DNA of 64,000 bases from Baylisascaris procyonis (GCA_037389465.1 JAZARR010000045.1:1-64000), one strand, 5' to 3'; counted from the stretch's first letter, positions 12,931-25,809 are shown. The notes: generated by a model not told the origin, from the letters alone. Numbers and translations: made by a program.

Positions 12931-15900
12931 TCAATCTTCATCGGAACTCTCGCTTAGCTGAAGATCGTCGTCAAGCAGCTTTTTGCTCGTATTGTGATGA
13001 TGATTGGTCGACGTATAAGTGGGCTGCTTTGACGATGCATGATACGACGTCGTATTGTCTACTGATGGCATTGAGTCTGCGTTTAGATGTTGCTCTAGTT
13101 GGTCTAAAAAATGAAACTGCCAGTAGTGACTCAAGCAAAAAAAAAACGAGCAATTTTAATGAAATAGGTTCGGATTTTACTAGAAGATAATCCATTTTAG
13201 ACTTTATTCATGCCTAACATTAAAAACATTTCCCATGAAGAAAAATAAAGAACTCAATTCTATCAATTAAAACGCATTATATTTCTTGTAAAGTAAACAT
13301 TTTATACGATTGCAAAAAAAAACTTCTAAAAAATGTTTTAAAATTTGTAAGAAAATTGCTGCATATTATAGTGACTTATCGAGATGAAATTCATCAATGA
13401 AAATATCGTTTAGTATAGCCGTCCTAATAAAGAAGCAATAACTAGAATCAAGCACTTTATAAAACTAATTTATTTTTAAATTATGAGATTGTGTGATATG
13501 CAAATTTGCTACGCAACATGATACTGCTGAGTGCATTTGCTACATGAATAATGCGTACGCCTTAAAACTTCTAAATTTCAACAAAACATCACCTCATCAA
13601 TTCAGTCTCTATATATCTAAATATCGTTTCCCTTATATTCGTCAAAATTATATCAGAATTGAATGTTTACTGTTGAGTTTAAAAGTTCAGAATAAATGCA
13701 CCAGAAGATTTGTAAAGAAAAAAAACAATAAAACTGGATTAAGTGCCCCGTAAACAAATAAATAAGTAAAGGAAATAGAACTTTCATAAGAATTCAATGA
13801 ATTGGAATGGTAAACACTGAGTCATTTCATAATGAAATGAGACAATAACCATGTAATGAGAGAGAAAGGGAGAGAGAGAGCGAAAACAAAGAGCAAAGGT
13901 GACGGGTCTTGTCGTTCTCAGTCAGTATTGCAATGGAATTTCCACTGCCCTATACCATCATTTCAATAATTAATTGAGCATAATCTTTAAGTGTCACAGA
14001 ATCATTACCTTGTAAATCGTCATCGTCATTACTACCCGATGCGCTGTTATTGTCTTCACCATCGCTGCTGTCTCCTTGTGTCTCCTTAGTTGGTCCACTT
14101 GTAGTACGTTTCCCACCATCGGCACTAGACGACGAGGAATCCGAATCGGAATCACCGCTTTCACTCGACGAGCTTGATGATGATCCCGTTGAACTCTACA
14201 AATTTTGCGAAAAAATTGCTATGAAGTTACAGAGTACAAAAAAAACTCCTTGATAGGACCGTTTGACATTCACCTGCAAAATTACGCCAAGCATCGACAT
14301 CCCCATTGCCTTCTTTGAACAGCGACATCGTGAATGAAGGCACATCAGCTTTTACAAGACAATAACTCCCTGAAGAGCTTACTTACTGCATATAATTAGC
14401 GTCTCCTAAAAACGACGTATAGGGATTTTTTCGTTACGGCAAAGTGCTTTCTAAAGCTCGCGACAAAAAATGAACTCCACGTTCGAAGAGGCCCGTATTC
14501 GAGGAGACACGATCACCGGATGCCATAACGCAATCGTGATCCGATTTATAAAGTCAAACTGTAAATAAATCCCAAAAAACTAAACAAACAATCAAATTTC
14601 CAAAAAGCCTGTATAATCATGATCAATCACTTAACTCTAGGAAAACGTGTTACCTTAAGAACAATAAACTTATAAATTCTGATTAACTTGGATGGAATAT
14701 TCAAAAATATATATATCCCTTTCTATGACGACGGATTCTCCAACTGCAACAACAACGAAATATTCACAACATAAGACGGAAAAAAGAATAACGGCTCTGA
14801 ATTGCTGTCTAATGTTGATACATCTATTAATAATAAAAACAAACTTTAGCATCTTCCATTTCCTCGTCGTCATTTTCTTCATCCGCACTGGTTGCCGCCT
14901 TCTTACGCAATTTCTGAATCTCGTTTCGAATCACTGATACTGTGCCTTCATCATTATCTCTAAGAAAACATCATAACTAAACAAACGATTCAACTTCCTA
15001 TGCTCTTATTCTTAGATTGTGAATCAGCGGAGGGACTGTTTTGCAAGAAGGCGAATTAATTGAATGACCTGCTTCTGTTAGGAAACTTTCGATCCGCAAT
15101 TTGCTCTCAAAAGCGTTTCACTTCATCATGCAAATTTGAAAACAAGACAACTTACTTCACCATTAAATTACTTTAACACTCGAAAAATCAGCCCCTCCAT
15201 ATTTATATCCCTTCACTCATAGCCAAAACGTTCGATTTGTATAAGCAAAACTTTTTAAACGGTGCTTTCATGTTTCCATAAACTATACCACCCTCTACCG
15301 CAATGTGCCAGATCACAAGTAAATGCTAGCAAATTTTGAGTAAGGCCTATGTCAAGGATGGATAATGCAGGAAACGAAATAATACCCCAAGGCGGTTGCA
15401 AGACGAATGTTGAAGAAAAAATATTAAAGAATAAAGTCATTTTGCGAATAGCTGAGTACCTTGTCTTCTTAACCGAAATATTTGAGGAAAGTTTCTCAAG
15501 ACGGAGTTCTCCAGTGTTATGATCGAAGAATAGTAGACATTCCTTATCAGCTTTCACTGGTTTTTGCGATCCTTTATATATTGTTAGTGAATCACTTTCT
15601 CCCGGTACGGCCACCTAAAGAATTTCAGATTCACGGAACGACACAGCAAAATAACTGGTTGTCATCAAATAGTCAATTGCCCTTTAATGAATTGTCCTCT
15701 CGTAAAAGAAGGAAACAGCGAAAAAGGCATAAAAAGCAACCGAAGAGGAAAACAGCAAAGGAAAGCAATAAGGATTTATCGTAAGAGAGAAAAAAGCACT
15801 ATAACCGCCGTAAACTGTCGCTTAATAAGTAGAAATGTAGCGGACTCAGTATGGAATTCAATTTGGAACAAATCAAATAGAAGAGATTGTTGTGTTGATC

Positions 15901-17310
15901 GATGGATACATGTAGCAATTATAGGTAGTATAATGGAACAGTGGTCTATATAAGATTCAGGAAATACAACTTATTGAAATAGGCTCTCTCCTGAATATTT
16001 TTTCCTGAGAGGTCACTTTATATGCCTGATGTATTTCTTATCCTTATATATTGTTAGCAGACAGCATGAATGACTCATTTCATCCGTGACCCCATTAGTA
16101 TGGAGCTTTCTGTAAACAAAAAACTCGCCTCGATGAAGCTTAACCAATAATATAATGGATCAGTGCACTTGCTTTGTCACCCTGCCAGTAAAACTTTAAA
16201 ATTTTTAAGCAGCAGTTAAGGCCGGGCTGACAGTAACGCCGACCTTTACCACGCATGACTATGAGGCGTTACTGAAGTGGTCAAGAATGAATCAAACAAT
16301 GGCGCATAATTAGACGTATAATAAAAGAAAGAAAGAAGAAGGCAGCGAAACCATTATACAAAGGATCAGGCTCCTTAGTTCAATGGATACAGGTGCCATC
16401 AATGATGCCGGTATCAACTATAGATTCATCAATGTATAAAAGAAAAGAAACAATACCTGAACATCACCATTACCACCGAATGCAAGATATGTCTCTGTTT
16501 CACTGGCCACTGATTTCGGCTTGAAATCAACTGCAACAAAAGATGTCAATATTCGGTGCAATCAATATTTTAAAGCACACCGATAAACGTATCCAAATCA
16601 ACATCGGCATTTTGCTCAAGTCCCTCCTAACCCAATCGAGAAATAGCACGTTCTGTTTCAACACAAATAATGAGGAAAGTAGCGCCTAGCCATTGGCTAA
16701 ACAGCCATTTGCCAAGGATCGTCGAATAAATTTTGCTGAAAGAGGGGGAAGAGGAAGGAAAGCGTGAAAAGTGGGAAAGGAGAAGGAGCTGATCACCGCA
16801 AACTGCTTTTACTCGATGACCATCCTAACTGATCGAATTTCTTTCGAAAAGACATTGAAGCATCATTCACTATCGCTTGGCCACTAACGTCTGATCACTA
16901 ATTCCTCTGCGTATAAAAAGAAATAAAAGCTACTTTATGAATTAGCAATAATATTCTCTTCGTTTCGCTACTGCTCTTTGTTGAATATCTAAAAGGCAAT
17001 TATTTTTTCCGCCCTTAACTTCTGAATTTTACAGGATATACAAAATCCATTTGTTCAACTTTGACTGGGCTCTAGCAGTCAATAGTTCATTAAACGTCAT
17101 GCCACTCTTCGAAGAGCTGCTTGTCCATTCTTTTTCTCGTGCTAAATGATACATAGACAATGAATAATTATGCTCGAAAACTTTCATTTCTTCTCAACAA
17201 CAAAGCTCACATCTCAATGTATGATAAGCAGCTTTATCAGCAGTATCTTGGAACGTTTCCCCAAGCTTCAAGTCGTAGGTGCCAGCCGGAATATCATGTG
17301 CTTCGGCCAT
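12931..17310 (-). CDS. eaf-1: ELL-associated factor (EAF), complete
   Basis: Partner of the RNA polymerase II elongation factor ELL, acting in the nucleus in elongation complexes. Minus-strand exons in coding order: 17310-17211, 16530-16457, 15614-15460, 14959-14845, 14195-14009 and 13103-12931 (TGA). All sites are GT-AG and in phase, and the product is 267 residues, close to human EAF1. Diagnostic strings are LKLGETFQD and YHTLRFDFKPKSV near the N-terminus, then LTIYKG, FFDHNTGELRLEKLSS and VKKTR in the EAF domain. A coil-like VSVIRNEIQKLRKKA and an acidic stretch come next, then a Ser/Asp-rich region that is the transactivation-like tract of the family, and the conserved C-terminus DDDLQLSESSDED. 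A possible trans-splice or 5' UTR acceptor (TTTTACAG) lies about 40 bases upstream of the ATG, at 17350. A strong minus-strand donor (CAG|GTAAGC) at 18038 could end a non-coding first exon. Confidence 0.93.
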
Positions 17311-19339
17311 TTTCGAACGCCTTCTTCGTTAGATACACCGGTGCACCAACTGTAAAAGATAGGCAATTTTTAAACATAACGATAAGCAGATAAGAAAACG
17401 ACGCATCAGCATTTACCAAAATCAGATCCTTCCCAAGTATGATTATAAAACTTTTGGTGCCTGAGTATCTTCTGATATCTTCCTTTATAAATAACCTGTT
17501 CCATGAACAAGGCGAACATAAGATTCATGAGTTAGGATAAGAATATTGGCATTTATGCTCAAACGTTATAATCAAGTAAAATTATATTCAAAAACTAGAA
17601 ATGACACTAAATTAGAACCAATTATCAATGAATAAAATTCTTCCATCATTAATTTTGCAAAGAGCAAAGAAAAAAAAAACAAATTTTAGAAATTTGATAA
17701 ATAAATCGACGAAAAATTTTCTTCGTAAAAATGACTTTTTATTTTTTAAATCAATTCTTGCCAAAGTGCTTTCAAAATAAATTTCCTGAATCAATGTTTG
17801 AAAAACTCACAACACCAAAGAATAATAACGAAAAGGCAACATTTACCACTAACCACAAACATGTGCGATGCGCTAAACGACACAACGATTGCATCTCACA
17901 TCTTTGCTGAAACGAAATTCACGAGTGATATAATCGACAGTATCCGTTCGCAGTAGAATTTGTAATGTTGATGGATGAAGTTTTTTTTGGTTGGATCGGT
18001 TCCTTTGAAAATTTTTCAACACTTTGAGCAAGCTTACCTGCATTTCTATCGTATAGCCGATTTTTGCTATTCCAGGGGTTTAAAGGAGGCAAAGTTGACG
18101 TGAGGCGGAGCTGTGCTTGGCGGCGGATGTAGGGTTTTAGGGTTTCTGAGCTCGAAAATAACTTTAGAGTCAGCGCCTCTTGAACGTCCGCCGGAAGTCT
18201 CCGAACGGTAGAATGGTGTTGTCGGAGTTGGGAGTCGTCGATGGTAGCTGCAAGGTCGGAAACTCTCGAATTTTGAAGTAAAGATCTTTTAAGGCGATAT
18301 GATGAGAGAGATCATGGAGTGCTAGGACGTTGGTCCCATGCCTTGGAGACCATTGATGCATCCATAAGATCCATTCCTAAAAGGAATCAATAAAGTTGAC
18401 ATAACTTCTTGCTGAGGGGACAAATATGTTCTCTAGGCTCACGGTTCACAACACGACAACAGTGCGAAAACGATCCCCTTCGGTTTGAGCTTAACAAGAT
18501 ATTTTAAAGTCAAAGAGAATTTTTATCGTAAATGAATGGGTTTGTAATCTAAAAAATTATGGTAGAAGTTGGAGATCGCAGGGTTCCTTGCATTTTGCGG
18601 ATAACAGACCAAATGTCTACTTCGAAGGCTTCCTTAAGATACCATAAAGTTTAAAATTGAGTCCCCTACAGATGCATCCTTCAAACAGTTCATCTAACAT
18701 GTTTTCGGGAAAACCTCATACATTAATCTCGGTGCAATATTTTTTTCGGGAAATAGAGTTTTAATTAAATATGGAAGTCTTGATATTTTAGCCGAACTTT
18801 ATAAAGGTCACATGGCTATAAAGTAATTAGCAAAAACGAGAACGTTTCAAGCATAAACTGTTGTCCGAACATCGTTAAGGTAATTTCCTGATGCTCCATA
18901 TAGGTTCCTCTTGAGATTCATTGGACGATCTCCTTTACGCTGATAGAACTCAGGAAGGCTAATCTTATTTATATCAATGTAAGTGCAGACAACTTTCATG
19001 CGTTTCATTGGTTATGAAGTTGTGCTACGGTATATGTGATGCACAATGGAATTAATAGTTTCAATTCGCAAGGTATCAAGACAAAACAACTAGCGAACCG
19101 ACGGCAATACTCTTAGAAAAATTAGGGAAGCGGCTGTATTTAAGCAGATGGTGATCTGGCAACATGGCTGAGAACTCTCTGACTACAATAGAATTTCTCT
19201 CATTTTTCTAATAAATGAATACCAACTGTATCGAACCCGCTCACATTTTTCATCAAGAAACATAAGCACCCTTGGAAAAGTGATCCCACCAACTTATTCT
19301 TCGAAGTAACTAGCATATTCGGATATGGAAAAACAGATC
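17311..19339. other. Upstream region of EAF, left of the tRNA array
   Basis: No gene is recognised. It should hold the EAF promoter and perhaps a non-coding first exon ending at 18038 on the minus strand. Short open frames here, for example minus 18361-18170, match nothing I know. Confidence 0.45.
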
Positions 19340-19583
19340 TTCGCACCCAATATATCTCGATGGACGATTGCAGCTTCAATACTATTTAAACTTTCCGATG
19401 CAAAGGTTCCCCTTTCTTCGATAGCGGATCCTAGCACCATCACATCAACACTCATGAACTCTCCGACAGAGCCAAAACTTTTATTGCAATACGTCATTCT
19501 ACGTTGGCTTATGTACGAACTTCATCGAAATTCCATTTGTGCATCAAAGATCTCCTGCGATACTTCCAGACATGGGAAGAAGG
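19340..19583 (-). repeat. Degenerate left-edge spacer of the array
   Basis: This aligns loosely with the array spacer: CCGATGCAAAGG resembles CCGATGCAAAATA, and TTGCAATACGTCA resembles TTGCAATACATCA. The match becomes exact only from GCATCAAAGAT to the first tRNA. It carries about 40 extra bases, and no tRNA is recognisable to its left. Confidence 0.65.
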
Positions 19584-19656
19584 CGCCTTCTGTGGGACTC
19601 GAACTCACGACCCTCAGATTAAAAGTCTGATGCTCTACCGACTGAGCTAAGAAGGC
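19584..19656 (-). tRNA. tRNA-Lys(UUU)
   Basis: Copy 1 in map order. T-stem GTGGG is changed to GTGAG, an A-C mismatch. Confidence 0.7.
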
Positions 19657-19876
19657 TCACACCGGATGAATTTCGCTGGACACCTCTCTATAAATCTGGA
19701 TAAGAGTCGACGACGAAGGCTGCAATACCGTGTTGAGGTCTTCGATGGAAAAGATAGTTTAATCCGACACTGGAAATTGCAACACATCACTACACGTCAG
19801 TTTATATATGAACTGCGACCACCGTCCACTCGTTCATCGAAGATTTTGCGCGATCCCTCCAGACATCGGAAGAAGG

Positions 19877-19949
19877 CGCCTTCTGTGGGACTCGAACCCA
19901 CGACCCTCAGATTAAAAGTCTGATGCTCTACCGACGGAGCTAAGAAGGC
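19877..19949 (-). tRNA. tRNA-Lys(UUU)
   Basis: Copy 2. The normally invariant A14 is C; stems are intact. Confidence 0.75.
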
Positions 19950-20169
19950 TCTCACCGGATGTGATTCGCTGGACACCTCTCCATAAATCTGGATAAGAGT
20001 CGACGACCAAAGCTGCAGTACTGTGTTGAGGTCTTCGATGGAAAAGATAGTTTTCTCCGACGCAGGAAACTTCAAAACGACGGTGCACGTCAGATTATGT
20101 GTGAAGTGGGACCACCATCCACTCGTGCATCAAAGATTTTGTGCGATCCTTGCAGACATGGGAAGAACG

Positions 20170-20242
20170 CGCCTTCTGTGGGACTCGAACCCACGACCCT
20201 CAGATTAAAAGTCTGATGCTCTACCGACTGAGCTAAGAAGGC
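20170..20242 (-). tRNA. tRNA-Lys(UUU)
   Basis: Copy 3, exact consensus. The 3' flank is GCGTTCTTC instead of GCCTTCTTC, so the palindrome is broken here. Confidence 0.9.
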
Positions 20243-20462
20243 TCACACCGGATGAATTTCGCTGGACACCTATCTATAAATCTGGCTAAGAGTCGACGAC
20301 GAAGGCTGCAGTACTGCATTGAGGTCTCCGATCCAAAATATTGTTTCCTCCGACACTGGAAATTACAATACATCACTGCACTTCAGTTTATATATGAACT
20401 GCGACCACCATCCACTCGTTCATCGAAGATTTTGTGCGATCCCTCCAGACATGGGAAGAAGG

Positions 20463-20535
20463 CGCCTTCTGTGGGACTCGAACCCACGACCCTCAGATTA
20501 AAAGTCTGATGCTCTATCGACTGAGCTAAGAAGGC
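20463..20535 (-). tRNA. tRNA-Lys(UUU)
   Basis: Copy 4. G19 in the D-loop is A; stems are intact. Confidence 0.78.
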
Positions 20536-20755
20536 TCACACCGGATGAGATTCGCTGGACACCTCTCCATAAATCTGGATAAGAGTCGACGACCAAAGCT
20601 GCAGTACTACATTGAGGTCTCCGATGCAAAATATAGTTTCCTTCGACACTGGAAATCGCAACACATCACTGCACGTCAGTTTATATATGAACTGCGACCA
20701 CCATCCACTCGTCCATCAAACATTTTTTGCGATCCTTGCAGACATGGGAAGAAGG

Positions 20756-20828
20756 CGCCTTCTGTCGGACTCGAACCCACGACCCTCAGATTAAAAGTCT
20801 GATGCTCTACCGACTGAGCTAAGAAGGC
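20756..20828 (-). tRNA. tRNA-Lys(UUU)
   Basis: Copy 5. T-stem 3' strand CCCAC is CCGAC, a G-G mismatch. Confidence 0.68.
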
Positions 20829-21048
20829 TCACACCTGATGAGATTCGCTGGACACCTCTCCATAAATCTGGATAAAAGTCGACGACCAAAGCTGCAGTAC
20901 TGTGTTGAGGTCTTCGATGGAAAAGATAGTTTTCTCCGACGCAGGAAACTTTAAAACGTCGGTGCACATCAGTTTATGTGTGAAGTGGGACCACCATCCA
21001 CTCGTGCATCAAAGATTTTCTGCGATCCTTCCAGACATCGGAAGAAGG

Positions 21049-21121
21049 CGCCTTCTGTGGGACTCGAACCCACGACCCTCAGATTAAAAGCCTGATGCTC
21101 TACCGACTGAGCTAAGAAGGC
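21049..21121 (-). tRNA. tRNA-Lys(UUU)
   Basis: Copy 6. Anticodon stem TCAGA is TCAGG, leaving a G-U pair next to the loop. Confidence 0.8.
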
Positions 21122-21341
21122 TCACACCGGGTGAATTTCGCTGCCCACCTCTCTATAAATCTGGATAGGAGTCGATGACGAAGGTTGCAGTACTGTGTTG
21201 AGGTCTTCGATGGAAAAGATAGTTTTCTCCGACGCAGGAAACTTCAAAACGTCGGTGCACGTCAGTTTATGTGTGAAGTGGGACCACCATCCACTCGTGC
21301 ATCAAAGATTTTGTGCGTTCCTTCCAGACATCGGAAGAAGG

Positions 21342-21414
21342 CGCCTTCTGTGGGACTCGAACCCACAAACCTCAGATTAAAAGTCTGATGCTCTACCGAC
21401 TGAGCTAAGAAGGC
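21342..21414 (-). tRNA. tRNA-Lys(UUU)
   Basis: Copy 7. Two changes in the variable loop; stems are intact. Confidence 0.78.
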
Positions 21415-21634
21415 TCACACCGGATGAATTTCGCTGGACACCTCTCTATAAATCTGGATAAGAGTCGACGACGAAGGCTGCAGTACTACATTGAGGTCTC
21501 CGATCCAAAATATTGTTTCCTCCGACACTGGAAATTACAATACATCACTGCACTTCAGTTTATATATGAACTGCGACCACCATCCACTCGTTCATCGAAG
21601 ATTTTGTGCGATCCCTCCAGACATGGGAAGAAGG

Positions 21635-21707
21635 CGCCTTCTGTGGGACTCGAACCCACGACCCTCAGATTAAAAGTCTGATGCTCTATCGACTGAGCTA
21701 AGAAGGC
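21635..21707 (-). tRNA. tRNA-Lys(UUU)
   Basis: Copy 8. G19 to A. Confidence 0.78.
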
Positions 21708-21927
21708 TCACACCGGATGAGATTCGCTCGACACCTCTCCATAAATCTGGATAAGAGTCGACGACCAAAGCTGCAGTACTACATTGAGGTCTCCGATCCA
21801 AAATATTGTTTCCTCCGACACTGGAAATTACAATACATCACTGCACTTCAGTTTATATATGAACTGCGACCACCATCCACTCGTTCATCGAAGATTTTGT
21901 GCGATCCCTCCAGACATGGGAAGAAGG

Positions 21928-22000
21928 CGCCTTCTGTGGGACTCGAACCCACGACCCTCAGATTAAAAGTCTGATGCTCTACCGACTGAGCTAAGAAGGC
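21928..22000 (-). tRNA. tRNA-Lys(UUU)
   Basis: Copy 9, exact consensus. Confidence 0.92.
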
Positions 22001-22220
22001 TCACACCGGATGAGATTCGCTGGACACCTCTCCATAAATCTGGATAAGAGTCGACGACCAAAGCTGCAGTACTGTGTTGAGGTCTTCGATGGAAAAGATA
22101 GTTTTCTCCGACGCAGGAAACTTTAAAACGTCGGTGCACGTCAGTTTATGTGTGAAGTGGGACCACCATCCACTCGTCCATCAAACATTTTCTGCGGTCC
22201 TTGCAGACATGGGAAGAAGG

Positions 22221-22293
22221 CGCCTTCTGTGGGACTCGAACCCACGACCCTCAGATTAAAAGTCTGATGCTCTACCCACTGAGCTAAGAAGGC
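22221..22293 (-). tRNA. tRNA-Lys(UUU)
   Basis: Copy 10. D-loop position 17 is G instead of C; expected to be neutral. Confidence 0.88.
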
Positions 22294-22513
22294 TCACACC
22301 GGATGTGATTCGCTGGACACCTCTCCATAAATCTGGATAAGAGTCGACGACCAAAGCTGCAGTACTACATTGAGGTCTCCGATCCAAAATATTGTTTCCT
22401 CCGACACTGGAAATTACAATACATCACTGCACTTCAGTTTATATATGAACTGCGACCACCATCCACTCGTTCATCGAAGATTTTGTGCGATCCCTCCAGA
22501 CATGGGAAGAAGG

Positions 22514-22586
22514 CGCCTTCTGTGGGACTCGAACCCACGACCCTCAGATTAAAAGTCTGATGCTCTACCGACTGAGCTAAGAAGGC
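22514..22586 (-). tRNA. tRNA-Lys(UUU)
   Basis: Copy 11, exact consensus. Confidence 0.92.
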
Positions 22587-22806
22587 TCATACCGGGTGAA
22601 TTTCGCTGCACACCTCTCTATAAATCTGGATAAGAGTCGATGACGAAGGCTGCAGTACTGTGTTGAGGTCTTCGATGGAAAAGATAGTTTTCTCCGACGC
22701 AGGAAACTTGAAGACGTGGGTGCACGTCAGTTTATGTGTGAAGTGGGACCGCCGTCCACTCGTGCATCAAAGATTTTGTGCGATCCTTGCAGACATGAGA
22801 AGAAGG

Positions 22807-22879
22807 CGCCTTCTGTGGGACTCGAACCCACGACCCTCAGATTAAAAGTCTGATGCTCTACCGACTGAGCTAAGAAGGC
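22807..22879 (-). tRNA. tRNA-Lys(UUU)
   Basis: Copy 12, exact consensus. Confidence 0.92.
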
Positions 22880-23099
22880 TCACACGGGATGAATTTCGCT
22901 GGACACCTCTCTATAAATCTGGCTAAGAGTCGACGACGAAGGCTGCAGTACTGCATTGAGGTCTCCGATCCAAAATATTGTTTCCTCCGACACTGGAAAT
23001 TACAATACATCACTGCACTTCAGTTTATATATGAACTGCGACCACCATCCACTCGTTCATCGAAGATTTTGTGCGATCCCTCCAGACATGGGAAGAAGG

Positions 23100-23172
23100 C
23101 GCCTTCTGTGGGACTCGAACCCACGACCCTCAGATTAAAAGTCTGATGCTCTATCGACTGAGCTAAGAAGGC
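23100..23172 (-). tRNA. tRNA-Lys(UUU)
   Basis: Copy 13. G19 to A. Confidence 0.78.
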
Positions 23173-23392
23173 TCACACCTGATGAGATTCGCTGGACACC
23201 TCTCCATAAATCTGGATAAGAGTCGACGACCAAAGCTGCAGTACTGTGTTGAGGTCTTCGATGGAAAAGATAGTTTTCTCCGACGCAGGAAACTTTAAAA
23301 CGTCGGTGCACGTCAGTTTATGTGTGAAGTGGGACCACCATCCACTCGTGCATCAAAGATTTTCTGCGATCCTTCCAGACATCGGAAGAAGG

Positions 23393-23465
23393 CGCCTTCT
23401 GTGGGACTCGAACCCACGACCCTCAGATTAAAAGTCTGATGCTCTACCGACTGAGCTAAGAAGGC
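23393..23465 (-). tRNA. tRNA-Lys(UUU)
   Basis: Copy 14, exact consensus. Confidence 0.92.
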
Positions 23466-23685
23466 TCACACCGGGTGAATTTCGCTGCCCACCTCTCTAT
23501 AAATCTGGATAGGAGTCGATGACGAAGGTTGCAGTACTGTGTTGAGGTCTTCGATGGAAAAGATAGTTTTCTCCGACGCAGGAAACTTGAAGACGTGGGT
23601 ACACGTCAGTTTATGTGTGAAGTGGGACCGCCATCCACTCGTGCATCAAAGATTTTGTGCGATCCTTGCAGACATGGGAAGAAGG

Positions 23686-23758
23686 CGCCTTCTGTGGGAA
23701 TGGAACCCACGACCCTCAGATTAAAAGTCTGATGCTCTACCGACTGAGCTAAGAAGGC
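23686..23758 (-). tRNA. tRNA-Lys(UUU), T-loop altered
   Basis: Copy 15. T-loop TTCGAGT is TTCCATT, which damages the B box. The same variant recurs at 34234. Confidence 0.6.
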
Positions 23759-23978
23759 TCACACCGGATGAGATTTGCTGGACACCTCTCCATAAATCTG
23801 GATAAGAGTCGACGACCAAAGCTGCAGTACAGTGTCGAGGTCTTCGATGGAAAAGATAGTTTTCTCCGACGCAGGAAACTTCAAAACGTCGGTGCACGTC
23901 AGTTTATGTGTGAAGTGGGACCACCATCCACTCGTGCATCAAAGATTTTGTGCGATCCTTCCAGACATCGGAAGAAGG

Positions 23979-24051
23979 CGCCTTCTGTGGGACTCGAACA
24001 CACGACCCTCAGATTAAAAGTCTTATGCTCTACCGACTGAGCTAAGAGGGC
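23979..24051 (-). pseudogene. Decayed tRNA-Lys copy
   Basis: Copy 16. Mismatches in the acceptor stem (GCCCTCT), anticodon stem (TAAGA) and T-stem (GTGTG). It marks the start of higher-order block 1. Confidence 0.75.
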
Positions 24052-24271
24052 TCACACCGGATGAATTTCGCTGGACACCTCTCTATAAATCTGGATAAGA
24101 GTCGATGTCGAATGCTGCAGTACTGTGTTGAGATCTCCGATGCAAATTATAGTTTCCTCCAACACTGGATATTGCAATACATCACTGCACGTCAGTTTAT
24201 ATATGAACTGCGACCACCAACCACTCGTCCATCAAACATTTTCTGCGATCCTTGCAGACATGGGAAGAAGG

Positions 24272-24344
24272 CGCCTTCTGTGGGACTCGAACCCACGACC
24301 CTCAGATTAAAAGTCTGATGCTCTACCGACTGAGCTAAGAAGGC
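24272..24344 (-). tRNA. tRNA-Lys(UUU)
   Basis: Copy 17, exact consensus. Confidence 0.92.
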
Positions 24345-24564
24345 TCACACCGGATGAGATTCGCTGCACACATCTCCATAAATCTGGATAAGAGTCGACG
24401 ACCAAAGCTGCAGTACTACATTGAGGTCTCCGATGCAAAATATAGTTTCCTTCGACACTGGAAATCGCAACACATCACTGCACGTCAGTTTATATATGAA
24501 CTGCGACCACCATCCACTCGTCCATCAAACATTTTTTGCGATCCTTGCAGACATGGGAAGAAGG

Positions 24565-24637
24565 CGCCTTCTGTGGGACTCGAACCCACGACCCTCAGAT
24601 TAAAAGTCTGATGCTCTACCGACTGAGCTAAGAAGGC
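24565..24637 (-). tRNA. tRNA-Lys(UUU)
   Basis: Copy 18, exact consensus. Confidence 0.92.
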
Positions 24638-24857
24638 TCAAACCTGATGAGATTCGCTGGACACCTCTCCATAAATCTGGATAAGAGTCGACGACCAAAG
24701 CTGCAGTACTGTGTTGAGGTCTTCGATGGAAAAGATAGTTTTCTCCGACGCAGGAAACTTTAAAACGTCGGTGCACGTCAGTTTATGTCTGAAGTGGGAC
24801 CACCATCCACTCGTGCATCAAAGATTTTCTGCGATCCTTCCAGACATCGGAAGAAGG

Positions 24858-24930
24858 CGCCTTCTGTGGGACTCGAACCCACGACCCTCAGATTAAAAGT
24901 CTGATGCTCTACCGACTGAGCTAAGAAGGC
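24858..24930 (-). tRNA. tRNA-Lys(UUU)
   Basis: Copy 19, exact consensus. Confidence 0.92.
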
Positions 24931-25150
24931 TCACACCGGGTGAATTTCGCTGTCCACCTCTCTATAAATCTGGATAGGAGTCGATGACGAAGGTTGCAGT
25001 ACTGTGTTGAGGTCTTCGATGGAAAAGATAGTTTTCTCCGACGCAGGAAACTTGAAGACGTGGGTACACGTCAGTTTATGTGTGAAGTGGGACCACCATC
25101 CACTCGTGCATCAAAGATTTTGTGCGATCCTTCCAGACATCGGAAGAAGG

Positions 25151-25223
25151 CGCCTTCTGTGGGACTCGAACACACGACCCTCAGATTAAAAGTCTGATGC
25201 TCTACCGACTGAGCTAAGAAGGC
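25151..25223 (-). tRNA. tRNA-Lys(UUU)
   Basis: Copy 20. T-stem GTGTG, a U-C mismatch. Confidence 0.68.
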
Positions 25224-25443
25224 TCACACCGGATGAATTTCGCTGGACACCTCTCTATAAATCTGGATAAGAGTCGATGTCGAATGCTGCAGTACTGTGT
25301 TGAGATCTCCGATGCAAATTATAGTTTCCTCCGACACTGGATATTGCAATACATCACTGCACGTCAGTTTATATATGAACTGCGACCACCATCCACTCGT
25401 CCATCAAACATTTTCTGCGATCCTTGCAGACATGGGAAGAAGG

Positions 25444-25516
25444 CGCCTTCTGTGGGACTCGAACCCACGACCCTCAGATTAAAAGTCTGATGCTCTACCG
25501 ACTGAGCTAAGAAGGC
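25444..25516 (-). tRNA. tRNA-Lys(UUU)
   Basis: Copy 21, exact consensus. Confidence 0.92.
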
Positions 25517-25736
25517 TCACACCTGATTAGATTCGCTGGACACCTCTCCATAAATCTGGATAAGAGTCGACGACCAAAGCTGCAGCACTACATTGAGGTC
25601 TCCGATCCAAAATATTGTTTCCTCCGACACTGGAAATTACAATACATCACTGCACTTCAGTTTATATATGAACTGCGACCACCATCCACTCGTTCATCGA
25701 AGATTTTGTGCGATCCCTCCAGACATGGGAAGAAGG

Positions 25737-25809
25737 CGCCTTCTGTGGGACTCGAACCCACGACCCTCAGATTAAAAGTCTGATGCTCTACCGACTGAGT
25801 TAAGAAGGC
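25737..25809 (-). tRNA. tRNA-Lys(UUU)
   Basis: Copy 22. D-stem G10 to A, an A-C mismatch; this also alters the A box. Confidence 0.66.

Noticed and set aside
14050..14253. Plus-strand open frame rich in Ser, Glu and Asp
   Set aside because: It is the complement of the Ser/Asp-rich EAF exon 14009-14195.
15482..15784. Plus-strand open frame of 100 codons
   Set aside because: Its first part is antisense to the EAF exon at 15460-15614, and the rest is low-complexity Lys/Arg-rich intron sequence.
16369..16432. tRNA-like string in an EAF intron (GGCTCCTTAGTTCAATGG)
   Set aside because: The first 20 bases resemble a tRNA-Arg 5' half, but no anticodon arm or T-arm with a B box follows.
18170..18361. 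Minus-strand open frame of 63 codons upstream of EAF
   Set aside because: No recognisable motif, no homologue I know, and it may lie in the EAF 5' region.
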